Assembly (NCBI RefSeq): GCF_024756235.1
Contig: NZ_JANUGY010000005.1
Span: forward strand, 372,001 to 436,000
From: Massilia kyonggiensis
GTDB taxonomy: Bacteria > Pseudomonadota > Gammaproteobacteria > Burkholderiales > Burkholderiaceae_D
Direction of reading: 5' to 3'
Length of the DNA: 64,000 nt
The notes beneath the pieces are model-generated. The model saw only the letters and a program-made list of their open reading frames with translations. It searched no databases and had not been told where the DNA came from. Below, one piece after another: positions 34,663 through 43,018 of the stretch (positions within the stretch are counted from its first letter, which is position 1; every line of letters begins with the position of its first letter). The translations under genes and the position numbers were made by a program.

Positions 34663-36225
34663 ATGCGCATCATCCCCATCCTGTTCGCCGTCCTGCTGCC
34701 CGGACTGGCCCATGCGGACGACCTGGCCGCGCGCTGCGAAGCGCTCGCCGGCTACCGCCACGACGGCTTGCGCATCACGAGCGCAATACTCGACACCGCA
34801 CCCGTGCGCCACTGCCGGGTCGCCGCCGACTTCGAACGCCGCACCGGCGCCGACGGCAAGCCCTACGCGATCCGCATGGAGTTTCGGCTGCCGGACAACT
34901 GGAACGGCCGGCTGTTGTTCCAGGGCGGTGGCGGCATGAACGGCTTCGTCGCCCCGGCCCTGGGCGGCAACATCAATGCGCAATCGAGTCGCCCGACGGC
35001 GCTGGCGCAGGGCTTCGCCGTGGTCAGCACCGATACCGGCCACGTGGCTGCCCACGGCGCCGATGCGAGCTTCGCGCGCGACCAGCAGGCCAAGCTGAAT
35101 TACGCCTACGCGGCCATCGGCAAGGTGGCGCTGCAGGCGAAGGCGCTGACCGCCACGTTGGGCGGGCACGAGCCGGCACGCAGCTATTTCATGGGCTGCT
35201 CGAACGGCGGGCGCGAAGGCATGCTGATGGCGCAGCGCTACCCGACCCTGTTCGATGGCGTGCTGGTCTCCAATCCGGCTTTCAATCTGCGCGATGCCGC
35301 CGTGCTGTCGTTCGCGACCGGCAAGGCCTACGACCGCGCGTCCAATGGCGCCGCCGCGCGCTTCGTCACGCCGGCCGAAGGGGAGTTGATCCGCGGCGCG
35401 CTGCTGGACCAGTGCGATGCCCTCGACGGTGCGCGCGACGGCATGATTTTCGATCACGCGGCCTGCCATTTCGACGTGAAGACGCTGGCCTGCAAGCCCG
35501 GCCAGCGCGCCGACACCTGCCTGGCGCCCGCCAAGGCCGACGCCATCGCGCATGCCTTCCAGGGACCGCTCGACGCGGCGGGCAAACCGCGCTTCACACC
35601 GTGGACGTGGGACAGCTCCGTGTTCACGCCCGAATGGCTGGGCTGGCAGACGGGCAGCGTGAACCCGGACGGCAGCACGAACACCTTCTTGCGCGACCTG
35701 GTCGCCAGTTCGCTGACCCAGTATTTCGCGTACCCGCCCATCGACGGCGGCAACCTCACCGGTAGCGCGGCCGACGTGGAACGCCTGCTGCGTGCCACCG
35801 GCGACACCGCAGCCTGGACGGACGCCACATCGACCGACTTCCGCACGTTCGCCGCCCGCGGCGGCAAGCTGATGCTGATCGACGGCTGGTCCGATCCGAT
35901 CTTCAGCGCGGACGACCTGGTGCGCTGGCACGCGCGCATGGCCGCCGACATGCGCGAGGCCAGCGGCAAGCCGGCCGACGGTTTCGCGCGCCTGTTCATG
36001 GTGCCCGGCATGGCCCATTGCGCGGGCGGCAAGGCGCTCGACGACATGGACGGGCTGGGCGCACTGGTGAAATGGGTGGAGAAGGATGAAGCGCCCGCTT
36101 ATCTCACGGCCACCGGCCGTGCGTTCCCGGGCGTCAGCCGGCCGATCTGCGCGTGGCCGGCGGTTGCGCGCTACAAGGGGACGGGTTCGCTCGACGATGC
36201 TGCCAGTTTCGCGTGCGAGCGTTGA
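34663..36225 (+). CDS. Secreted tannase/feruloyl-esterase family hydrolase
   Basis: 520 residues with a signal peptide (about 1-18). The alpha/beta-hydrolase active site is Ser180 in GCSNGGREG, with probable Asp411 (GWSDP) and His452. Cys179 next to the serine and Cys453 next to the histidine reproduce the CS-D-HC motif whose disulfide joins the catalytic residues in this family. A calcium-loop-like CDALDGARDG (251-260) is also present. It should cleave ester-linked phenolics (gallate, ferulate and related) from plant material outside the cytoplasm. ATG 34663 follows AAGGAG; ATG 34639, overlapping the MarR stop, would precede the leader. Confidence 0.88.
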   Translation: MRIIPILFAVLLPGLAHADDLAARCEALAGYRHDGLRITSAILDTAPVRHCRVAADFERRTGADGKPYAIRMEFRLPDNWNGRLLFQGGGGMNGFVAPALGGNINAQSSRPTALAQGFAVVSTDTGHVAAHGADASFARDQQAKLNYAYAAIGKVALQAKALTATLGGHEPARSYFMGCSNGGREGMLMAQRYPTLFDGVLVSNPAFNLRDAAVLSFATGKAYDRASNGAAARFVTPAEGELIRGALLDQCDALDGARDGMIFDHAACHFDVKTLACKPGQRADTCLAPAKADAIAHAFQGPLDAAGKPRFTPWTWDSSVFTPEWLGWQTGSVNPDGSTNTFLRDLVASSLTQYFAYPPIDGGNLTGSAADVERLLRATGDTAAWTDATSTDFRTFAARGGKLMLIDGWSDPIFSADDLVRWHARMAADMREASGKPADGFARLFMVPGMAHCAGGKALDDMDGLGALVKWVEKDEAPAYLTATGRAFPGVSRPICAWPAVARYKGTGSLDDAASFACER

Positions 36226-36228
36226 AAC

Positions 36229-36254
36229 AAAAAAGGCGGGGCCGAAGTCCCGCC
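36229..36254 (-). terminator. Intrinsic terminator of the TonB-dependent receptor gene
   Basis: Read on the minus strand, GGCGGG pairs with CCCGCC across an 8-nt loop and is followed by TTTTTT, a textbook intrinsic terminator 25 bp after the TBDR stop codon. The plus strand lacks a following T-run, so it serves the minus-strand gene. Confidence 0.85.
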
Positions 36255-36279
36255 AAGAGGGTACAGCTGAAGACGTTAC

Positions 36280-38724
36280 TTAAAAGCGGTAGGTCAAGGA
36301 AGCTTCCCACGCACGGCCGAAGATCGGACGGGCGTTGATCGGGCCGGTGCTGGCGCCCACGAGGCGCGAGTTACCTTCCGTCAGGCCGAGCTCGTTGTTG
36401 ACGTTGGTGCCCGTGACGCGGAATTCCAGCTTGTCGGACAGTTCGGCCAGGATGCCCAGGTCCAGCGTGTTATACGACGGCAGGTACTGGGTGTTTTGCT
36501 GGTCCGCCCAGCGCGCGCCGATGTGCGAGTAGGTGCCGTAGAAGCGCAGCGCGTAATCGCCCACCGGCAGGCGGTAGCTCGGCGAGAAGCGGTACTGGAA
36601 CTTCGGCTGGCGCTGCACCTGGTTGCCGGCGATGGTCGGATTGTCCTTGTACGTGGAGTCTTGCCAGTCGCCCGTCAGCTGCAGCTGCAGGCCCTTGAGC
36701 GGACGGACGGCCAGTTCGAATTCCACGCCCTTGCCGTGCGAACCGCTCACCGAATACAGCACGCCCGACGTCGTGATCTGCTGGAACGAGATGCCCGTGA
36801 AGTCCGTGAAGAACGCGTTCACGTAGGCGCTGTACAGCGGCGTCGCCGTCTTGTAGCCGATCTCGTACTGCGTGACTTTTGGCGTCGGGACGCGGTTGCG
36901 GTCGTTCACGACGTCTTGCGTGCCGGCGTTGCGCAGGTCGTCGAAGTAGATGAACGTGTGGCCCTGGTTGGCACGCACGAACACGCTGGAATCCTTCGTC
37001 AGCTTGTACAGGCCGCCCGCGGTGAACGAATTCGCCGTGTCGTCGCGCGACAGGCCGGTGAAGCTGCCGCTCGGCGTCGAGGTGCCGTTGTTGTAGACCG
37101 TCAGCGGATTGTTGTCCGGGTCGACCGAGGTCAGATTCGAGATCGAGCCCGAGATGTGCTGCTTCTCGTGGCGCATGCCGGCGTCGACCTTGATGCGGTC
37201 GTTGATGCGCCATTCGTCGGCGATGAACACCGCCGTGTTGCGGCCGTCGTACGACGCGATCGGCGCATAGAACACGTTGCCGTCCGTGCCGTTCTTCGAA
37301 ATGACGGCGCCGTTGTTCAGCTTGACGTCGATGAGGCGCGCATTCGGCGTCGCGGTCATCAGGTGGCTGTTGCCGAGGTACCAGACGTCGTGCGACGAAT
37401 AGTTCGCGATGTAGGCGCCGGCCGTGATCGTGTTGTCGTTGCCGATGTCTTTCGAGACGCGGATCTCGTCCGTGAACGAGCGCAGCTTCTTCTCGACGGC
37501 CCACAGGCCCGCCTGCACCACCTGCTGGTTGCCCGCGACGGTGCCGCCGCCGTTCGTATAGGTGATCGCGCCGCCGGTCGCCGCGACGCCGCCCGCTGCC
37601 GCCAGCACGGCCGAATTCCCGTTGGCGGACGCGATGGCCTGGCTCACGTAATCGGCCGCGCTCAGCGGGTTGTTACCCGTGAACATGGCGATCGTGTTCA
37701 GGTCGCCCTTGAAGTAGTTGAACTTGTTCGACACGTCCCAGCCGTTCAGCTTTTGCTGGAAGTCCGCGCCGATCAGGTTCGAGGAAAGGCCGCGGCCGTC
37801 GCCCAGGTCGTACGTCAGGGTCTTGCCCGGACCGGCTTCCACCGTGAAGTTGCGCATCTCGTTGCTCATCAGGGTGCCGCGCAGCGGATCGAAGCCGGGG
37901 AACGAGGAGATCGTGTGGCCGTTGTTCGACGAGATCAGCGGGACGCCCGTGTAGAACGCGTTCTTGTCGGACGTCGAGCGGGCGTACACCGTCAGCTCGC
38001 CCTGGTCCAGCTTGCGGGTCAGCGATGCCGAGAGCTGGCCGCCGTCGTCGGCCGGGAAGCCGGCGTCGCGCACGCCGTTCGTCGTGCGGTAGAAGCCGCC
38101 GATCATGCCGTACCAGCCGTCCGCGATCTTGCCGCTGTAGACGCCGTCGAAGCGGCGCAGGCTGCCGGTGCCCGTCGTGAAGCGCAGGCTGCCTTCCGGC
38201 TCGTCGCCGCCTTTCTTCATGATGAAGTTCATCGTGGCGCCCGGCTGGCCGCTCGAATAAATCGTGCTCGGACCGCCGCGCAGCACTTCCACGCGCTCGA
38301 TCGTGTCATCCAGGCGGAACGCGGACGAGCCTTCGAAGAACGACAGCACGGGCACCGGGAAGATCGGGTTGCCGTTCATCTGCACGGAGACGAACGGCGA
38401 GTCGCTGCCCGACGGGAAGCCGCGCACTTCGATGTTGGCGCCGGACTGGCCGCCCGTCGCTTCGGCATACACGCCCGGCACGATCTTCAGCACGTCGGCC
38501 GTGGACGACGGCGCCGCCTGCTTCAGTTGTTCTTCGGTCGCGGTCGTGATCGAGAAGCTCGTGTCGATCTTGCGCGTGCCGGAGGCCGATGCCGTACCGG
38601 TCACGACGACTTGCTGGATTTCTTTCTGGACGTTGTCTTGCGCGACCGCCTGGGCTTGGACGACGAGGGTAAGGACAGCGAGGGCAACTGCCGACAGTTG
38701 CGGGAACTGCATGGTGTTTTTCAT
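36280..38724 (-). CDS. TonB-dependent receptor of the GH65 sugar module
   Basis: 814 residues. Signal peptide about 1-28, TonB-box-like IQQVVVTG, plug domain at about 60-170 (SSTADVLKIVPGVYAEATGGQSGANIEVRGFPSG) and a 22-strand-type barrel ending in SLTYRF. The plug resembles ferric-siderophore receptors in wording, but context favours sugar: it is divergent from a LacI repressor that precedes a disaccharide phosphorylase operon and shares a palindromic operator with it. ATG 38724 is chosen because the signal peptide starts there; the frame stays open to 38895 through the operator region, which is not credible coding. Confidence 0.88.
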   Translation of the reverse strand: MKNTMQFPQLSAVALAVLTLVVQAQAVAQDNVQKEIQQVVVTGTASASGTRKIDTSFSITTATEEQLKQAAPSSTADVLKIVPGVYAEATGGQSGANIEVRGFPSGSDSPFVSVQMNGNPIFPVPVLSFFEGSSAFRLDDTIERVEVLRGGPSTIYSSGQPGATMNFIMKKGGDEPEGSLRFTTGTGSLRRFDGVYSGKIADGWYGMIGGFYRTTNGVRDAGFPADDGGQLSASLTRKLDQGELTVYARSTSDKNAFYTGVPLISSNNGHTISSFPGFDPLRGTLMSNEMRNFTVEAGPGKTLTYDLGDGRGLSSNLIGADFQQKLNGWDVSNKFNYFKGDLNTIAMFTGNNPLSAADYVSQAIASANGNSAVLAAAGGVAATGGAITYTNGGGTVAGNQQVVQAGLWAVEKKLRSFTDEIRVSKDIGNDNTITAGAYIANYSSHDVWYLGNSHLMTATPNARLIDVKLNNGAVISKNGTDGNVFYAPIASYDGRNTAVFIADEWRINDRIKVDAGMRHEKQHISGSISNLTSVDPDNNPLTVYNNGTSTPSGSFTGLSRDDTANSFTAGGLYKLTKDSSVFVRANQGHTFIYFDDLRNAGTQDVVNDRNRVPTPKVTQYEIGYKTATPLYSAYVNAFFTDFTGISFQQITTSGVLYSVSGSHGKGVEFELAVRPLKGLQLQLTGDWQDSTYKDNPTIAGNQVQRQPKFQYRFSPSYRLPVGDYALRFYGTYSHIGARWADQQNTQYLPSYNTLDLGILAELSDKLEFRVTGTNVNNELGLTEGNSRLVGASTGPINARPIFGRAWEASLTYRF

Positions 38725-38825
38725 TTTATGCTCTCTTGTGAATGGAACCGGCTGCGGGGCGTCTCCTCCCCGGTTTTCCTGGCGATTGATGGTTCGACAA
38801 GGAAACTGCGGCCATTGAAACATCG

Positions 38826-38845
38826 GATTGACATCGATGTCAATC
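38826..38845. promoter_or_regulatory. LacI operator: 20-bp perfect palindrome with divergent -35 boxes
   Basis: GATTGACATCGATGTCAATC is a perfect CG-centred palindrome, as is typical of LacI-family operators. It contains TTGACA on both strands (38828-38833 plus; 38843-38838 minus), so it can act as the -35 box of both divergent promoters: the TBDR (possible -10 TTCAAT at 38819-38814) and lacI (possible -10 near 38850). Repressor binding would silence both. Confidence 0.7.
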
Positions 38846-38849
38846 AAAA

Positions 38850-38863
38850 TGCTATCGATGTCA
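38850..38863. promoter_or_regulatory. Second, imperfect LacI operator
   Basis: TGCTATCGATGTCA repeats the core ATCGATGTCA of the perfect palindrome; its centre is 21 bp away, two helical turns, so two repressor dimers would bind on the same DNA face. It overlaps the probable -10 region of the lacI promoter. Confidence 0.55.
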
Positions 38864-38954
38864 TTTTTTGTCGACACGACAAAAAAATCTGTCATAATCC
38901 ATCCCGGTCAAGTAATCTGTTACCGCTACCCCAAGATTTATTGCTCAAAAGACT

Positions 38955-39962
38955 ATGGCGCAAGCGAAGAAACCCCTGGCCGGCGACAACGCCGTGACGA
39001 TGGAAGACCTGGCGAAGATCGCCGGCGTCTCCACGATCACGGTGTCGCGGGCGCTGCGCGACAGTCCGCTCGTGACGGAAAACACGCGGGAAAAGATCCG
39101 CAAGATCGCGCAGGAGCAGGGCTACCGCTTCAACATCAGCGCGCGCAACCTGCGCATGCGCCGGTCGTACTCCGTCGCCGTCGTCGTCGAGATGACGCCC
39201 GTGAAGGGCCGGCCGATGTCGGACCCGTATCCGCTCGAACTCCTCGGCGGCATCACGCAAGAGCTCACGACGGCCGGCTACAGCGTCGTCCTCACGTCCA
39301 AGCAATTGCTCGACACGGCGCCGGTGCAGGGCGCCGACGGCCTGATCCTGCTGGGCCAGGGCTCGCACGGCGAGGCGGTGAAAGCCTTGCAGCAGACGAC
39401 GTTGCCGCTCGTCGTGTGGGGCGCGCCGGAAGAGGGCGCCACGTACACAGTCGTCGGTTCCGACAACCGCAAGGGCGGCGCCAGCGTTGCCGAGCGCTTC
39501 CTGGAGCAGGGCCGGCGCAAGCTGATCTTCGTGGGCGACGTCGACCACGCCGAGGTGCAGGAACGGTGCGCCGGCTTCATCGACGCGCTGTCCGGCCGCG
39601 CCACCGTGCACATCCTGCGCCCGAAGGCGTTCACGTTCGAAGCGGGCTTCGATTGCGTGACGTCGCTGCTGAAAAAGAAGAGCGGCCACAGCATCGACGG
39701 CCTGTTCGCCGCCAGCGACCTGCTGGCGATGGGCGCCATCCGCGCGCTGACGGAAGCGGGCCTGCGCGTGCCCGACGATATTTCCGTGATCGGCTACGAC
39801 GACACGCCGGGCGCGGCGAGCTTCGTCCCGCCGCTCACGAGCGTCCACCAATACCTGCGCGACGGCGGTGTGCTGCTCGCGAAAAAAATGCTGGCCATGA
39901 TCGAAGGCCAACCGGCGCATTCGGAAATGCTGCCGACCACGCTGATCGTCCGCCACACCTGA
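38955..39962 (+). CDS. LacI-family repressor of the alpha-glucobiose module
   Basis: 335 residues: N-terminal HTH (TMEDLAKIAGVSTITVSRALRDSPLVTENTR, about 15-45) with hinge helix, then a periplasmic-binding-protein-like sugar domain (about 70-330, ending ISVIGYDDTPGAASFVPPLTSVHQ). It lies between the divergent TBDR and the phosphorylase operon, and two CG-centred palindromes are in its upstream gap. The inducer is probably a glucose-containing disaccharide or its product. Confidence 0.92.
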   Translation: MAQAKKPLAGDNAVTMEDLAKIAGVSTITVSRALRDSPLVTENTREKIRKIAQEQGYRFNISARNLRMRRSYSVAVVVEMTPVKGRPMSDPYPLELLGGITQELTTAGYSVVLTSKQLLDTAPVQGADGLILLGQGSHGEAVKALQQTTLPLVVWGAPEEGATYTVVGSDNRKGGASVAERFLEQGRRKLIFVGDVDHAEVQERCAGFIDALSGRATVHILRPKAFTFEAGFDCVTSLLKKKSGHSIDGLFAASDLLAMGAIRALTEAGLRVPDDISVIGYDDTPGAASFVPPLTSVHQYLRDGGVLLAKKMLAMIEGQPAHSEMLPTTLIVRHT

Positions 39963-40020
39963 TCGCAACCCCATAAAAGCTTGAAGAACGCGCCTGTGCG
40001 CACGAGACGAGGAAACTGAA

Positions 40021-42348
40021 GTGCAAAATGACATCGATAACAATAACGCGATCGCAGCCGAACCGTGGCGCATCCGCGAAGACGCCCTGGACCCGGCGCG
40101 CGCTTTCCTGCACGAGACCCTGTTCACCCTGGGGAACGGCTGGATCGGCATGCGCGGCACGCCGGACGAGGGCACCGTCGGCGGTGCCGGCCAGACGCTG
40201 GAAGGCACGTACCTGAACGGCTTCCACGACACCGAAGCGATCCGCTATCCGGAAAACGCCTACGGTCTCGCGCGCATCAATGAATTCATGCTGAACGTGC
40301 CGAACGCGAAGCGCATCGCGGCCGTCGTCGATGGCGAACGCTTTGCGCTGGACACGTGCAAGGTGCTCGCGTGGGAACGCACGCTGGACTTCCGCACCGG
40401 CCTGCTCGAGCGCACGGTCGAGTGGGAGACCGCCACCGGCAAGCGTGTGCGCATCGCAAGCCGCCGCCTCGTGGCGCTCGGCCGCAAGCACGTCGCCGCG
40501 ATCGAGTACGCCGTCACGCCGCTGAATTTCGCGGGCCGTGTCCGCATCGTCGCCGACATCGATGCGGACGTGACGAATTTGCAGGCGGGCGACGATCCGC
40601 GTGTCGGTTCCGCGCTGACCGGTGCGTCGCTGATCGAGACGAAACGCGAGGTGGGCGCGCACGACGTACTGCTGCTGCAGCGCACGCGCCACAGCGGTTT
40701 TACCTTGGCCACAGCGACGGATGCCGTGCCGTCCGGCGCCGCGCGCGTCGAGCAAGTCGGACTGGGCCACGCGTTCGATGCCGACGTGGAGCAGGGCGCC
40801 ACGTTCACCGTGCACAAATACATCGCCTACGCGAGCTCGCGCGACATGATTGAGGCCGCCGTCGGCCCGCACGCGCGCGCCGAGCTGGCGCAGGCCCGCG
40901 CGGCCGGCTTCGATGCGCTGGCGCGCGAGCAGGCCGATTATCTGTCCCGCTTCTGGATCGAGGCCGACGTGGCGATCGCCGGCGACGACGCCCTGCAGCA
41001 GGGCGTGCACTTCAACCAGTTCCACCTGCTGCAATCGGTCGGCCGCGACGGCAAGACGAACATCGCGGCCAAGGGCGTGACGGGCGAGGGCTATGAAGGC
41101 CACTATTTCTGGGACACGGAGATCTATGTGTTCCCGTTCTTCCTGTATTCCCGTCCCGAGATCGCGCGCGCCCTGCTGCAGTACCGCTACAACGGCCTGC
41201 CGAAGGCGCGCGAGCGGGCACGCCAGATGGCGCACGAGAAGGGCGCGCTGTACCCGTGGCGCACGATCGCGGGCGAGGAGTGCTCGGCCTACTTCCCGGC
41301 CGGCACGGCGCAATACCACATCAACGCCGACGTGGCGTACTCGATCCGCCTGTACCTGCTGGCGACCGGCGACTTCGACTTCATGGCTGAGCAGGGCGCC
41401 GAGATCGTGCTGGAGACGGCGCGCATCTGGACGGGCATCGGCAGCTACGACCGCGAGCAGCGCTTCTGCATCAACACGGTGACGGGACCGGACGAATACA
41501 CGGCCATCGTCAACAACAACTACTACACGAACGCGATGGCGCGCATGCACATGACGTTCGCGGCGGACGTCGCCGAGCGCCTGCGCGCCGAGCGGCCCGC
41601 CGACTTCGCGCGCGTGGCGCAAGCCATCGGCCTCGAAGATGCCGAGATCAAGGCATGGCGCGCCGCCAGCGCCGCGATGCGCCTGCCGTACGACGACGCG
41701 CTGGGCATCCACGCGCAGGACGACAGCTTCCTGTCCAAGAAGCCGTGGGACTTCGCGAACACGCCGAAGGAAAACTATCCGCTGCTGCTGCACTACCACC
41801 CGCTGGTGATCTATCGCCACCAGGTCTGCAAGCAGGCGGACGTCGTGCTGGCGCTGCTCCTGCTGTCGAACCAGTTCTCGCTCGACGACAAACGCCGCGA
41901 CTTCGATTTCTATGAACGCGTGACGACGCACGATTCGTCGCTGTCGTCGTGCATCTTCAGCATCGTCGCCAGCGAGATCGGTTATCGCGACAAGGCCTAT
42001 GCCTATTTCATGGAGACGGCGCGCCTGGACCTCGACAACACGCACGCGAACACGCAGTACGGCGTGCATACCGCCGCGATGGCCGGCACGTGGCTCGGCG
42101 TCGCCTACGGCTTCGCCGGCATGCGTCTCGACGAAGCGGGCCTGCGCTTTTCTCCGACGCTCCCAGACCGGTGGACGGGCTACCGCTTCAAGGCGCAGGT
42201 GCGGGGCGCGCTGCTGGAAGTGGCGGTCGACGGCACCGGCACCGACTACCGCCTGCTGCGCGGCGACGTACTGGTCTTCGCGCACGCCGGCAAGGCGGTC
42301 GAACTGAATGCGCAGCGCGCCCACATCCGCATGGAGAACCCACAATGA
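40021..42348 (+). CDS. GH65 alpha-glucobiose phosphorylase (maltose/kojibiose/trehalose type)
   Basis: 775 residues, starting at GTG 40021. GH65 inverting phosphorylases split alpha-linked glucobioses with phosphate to beta-glucose-1-phosphate plus glucose. The beta-sandwich N-terminal domain (about 15-270) leads into the (alpha/alpha)6 barrel. Visible motifs are FWDTE (364-368), the general acid Glu492 in TVTGPDEYT, the KQAD substrate motif (604-607) and the phosphate-binding THDSSLS loop (637-643). There is no signal peptide, so it is cytoplasmic. The linkage specificity (maltose, kojibiose, nigerose or trehalose) cannot be read from motifs. The stop overlaps the start of the phosphoglucomutase gene (ATGA). 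Confidence 0.92.
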   Translation: MQNDIDNNNAIAAEPWRIREDALDPARAFLHETLFTLGNGWIGMRGTPDEGTVGGAGQTLEGTYLNGFHDTEAIRYPENAYGLARINEFMLNVPNAKRIAAVVDGERFALDTCKVLAWERTLDFRTGLLERTVEWETATGKRVRIASRRLVALGRKHVAAIEYAVTPLNFAGRVRIVADIDADVTNLQAGDDPRVGSALTGASLIETKREVGAHDVLLLQRTRHSGFTLATATDAVPSGAARVEQVGLGHAFDADVEQGATFTVHKYIAYASSRDMIEAAVGPHARAELAQARAAGFDALAREQADYLSRFWIEADVAIAGDDALQQGVHFNQFHLLQSVGRDGKTNIAAKGVTGEGYEGHYFWDTEIYVFPFFLYSRPEIARALLQYRYNGLPKARERARQMAHEKGALYPWRTIAGEECSAYFPAGTAQYHINADVAYSIRLYLLATGDFDFMAEQGAEIVLETARIWTGIGSYDREQRFCINTVTGPDEYTAIVNNNYYTNAMARMHMTFAADVAERLRAERPADFARVAQAIGLEDAEIKAWRAASAAMRLPYDDALGIHAQDDSFLSKKPWDFANTPKENYPLLLHYHPLVIYRHQVCKQADVVLALLLLSNQFSLDDKRRDFDFYERVTTHDSSLSSCIFSIVASEIGYRDKAYAYFMETARLDLDNTHANTQYGVHTAAMAGTWLGVAYGFAGMRLDEAGLRFSPTLPDRWTGYRFKAQVRGALLEVAVDGTGTDYRLLRGDVLVFAHAGKAVELNAQRAHIRMENPQ

Positions 42349-42989
42349 GCACCCGATTCAAAGCGGTCATCTTCGACCTCGACGGCGTCATCACCGACAC
42401 GGCGCACTACCACTACCTGGCATGGAAGCGCCTCGCGGACAGCGTCGATGCGCCGTTCGACGAAGCGTTCAACGAACAGCTGAAGGGCGTCGATCGCATG
42501 GGCTCCCTGGAGCTGATCCTCGCGCGCGCGCCGCGCACGTACACGCCCGAGGAAAAGCGGGAACTGGCCGACAAGAAGAACACGCATTACCAGGAGCTGA
42601 TCGCGACGATGACGCCGGACGACCTGCTGCCGGGTGCCCTGCGCGCGCTGGAGGAAGTGCGCGCAGCGGGACTCCTGATTGGCCTCGCATCCGTCAGCCG
42701 CAACGCGTTCACGGTGCTGGACCGCCTGGGCATCCGCGACCGCTTCGACGACGTCGTCGATGCCGCGACCATCGTCAACGGCAAGCCGGATCCCGAGATC
42801 TTCCTGACCGCGGCCGCGCACCTGGGCGTCGATCCGAAAGACTGCCTGGGCGTCGAAGATGCCGCCGCGGGCGTCGCGTCGATCAAGGATGCGGGCATGT
42901 TCGCCGTCGGTGTCGGCAGTCCCGAGGTGCTGCACCGCGCGGACCGTGTGATACCGTCGATGGCCGCGTTCCGGCTCGACGACTACTAA
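42345..42989 (+). CDS. pgmB: Beta-phosphoglucomutase
   Basis: 214 residues, a HAD-superfamily phosphotransferase with a class I cap. The nucleophile Asp11 and acid/base Asp13 lie in IFDLDGVITDTA; cap-domain Arg/Lys and the ASVSRNA motif II follow; KPDPEIF and GVEDAAAGV complete motifs III-IV. It converts beta-glucose-1-phosphate from the GH65 enzyme to glucose-6-phosphate. The four-base overlap with the upstream gene couples the two steps. Confidence 0.93.
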   Translation: MSTRFKAVIFDLDGVITDTAHYHYLAWKRLADSVDAPFDEAFNEQLKGVDRMGSLELILARAPRTYTPEEKRELADKKNTHYQELIATMTPDDLLPGALRALEEVRAAGLLIGLASVSRNAFTVLDRLGIRDRFDDVVDAATIVNGKPDPEIFLTAAAHLGVDPKDCLGVEDAAAGVASIKDAGMFAVGVGSPEVLHRADRVIPSMAAFRLDDY

Positions 42990-43018
42990 AACATAAACAT
43001 AAAAATATTGGAGACAAC

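Noticed and set aside
36280..38724. Siderophore receptor role for the TBDR
   Set aside because: The plug resembles siderophore receptors, but there are no iron-uptake genes or Fur box; the shared LacI operator and GH65 operon favour sugar uptake.
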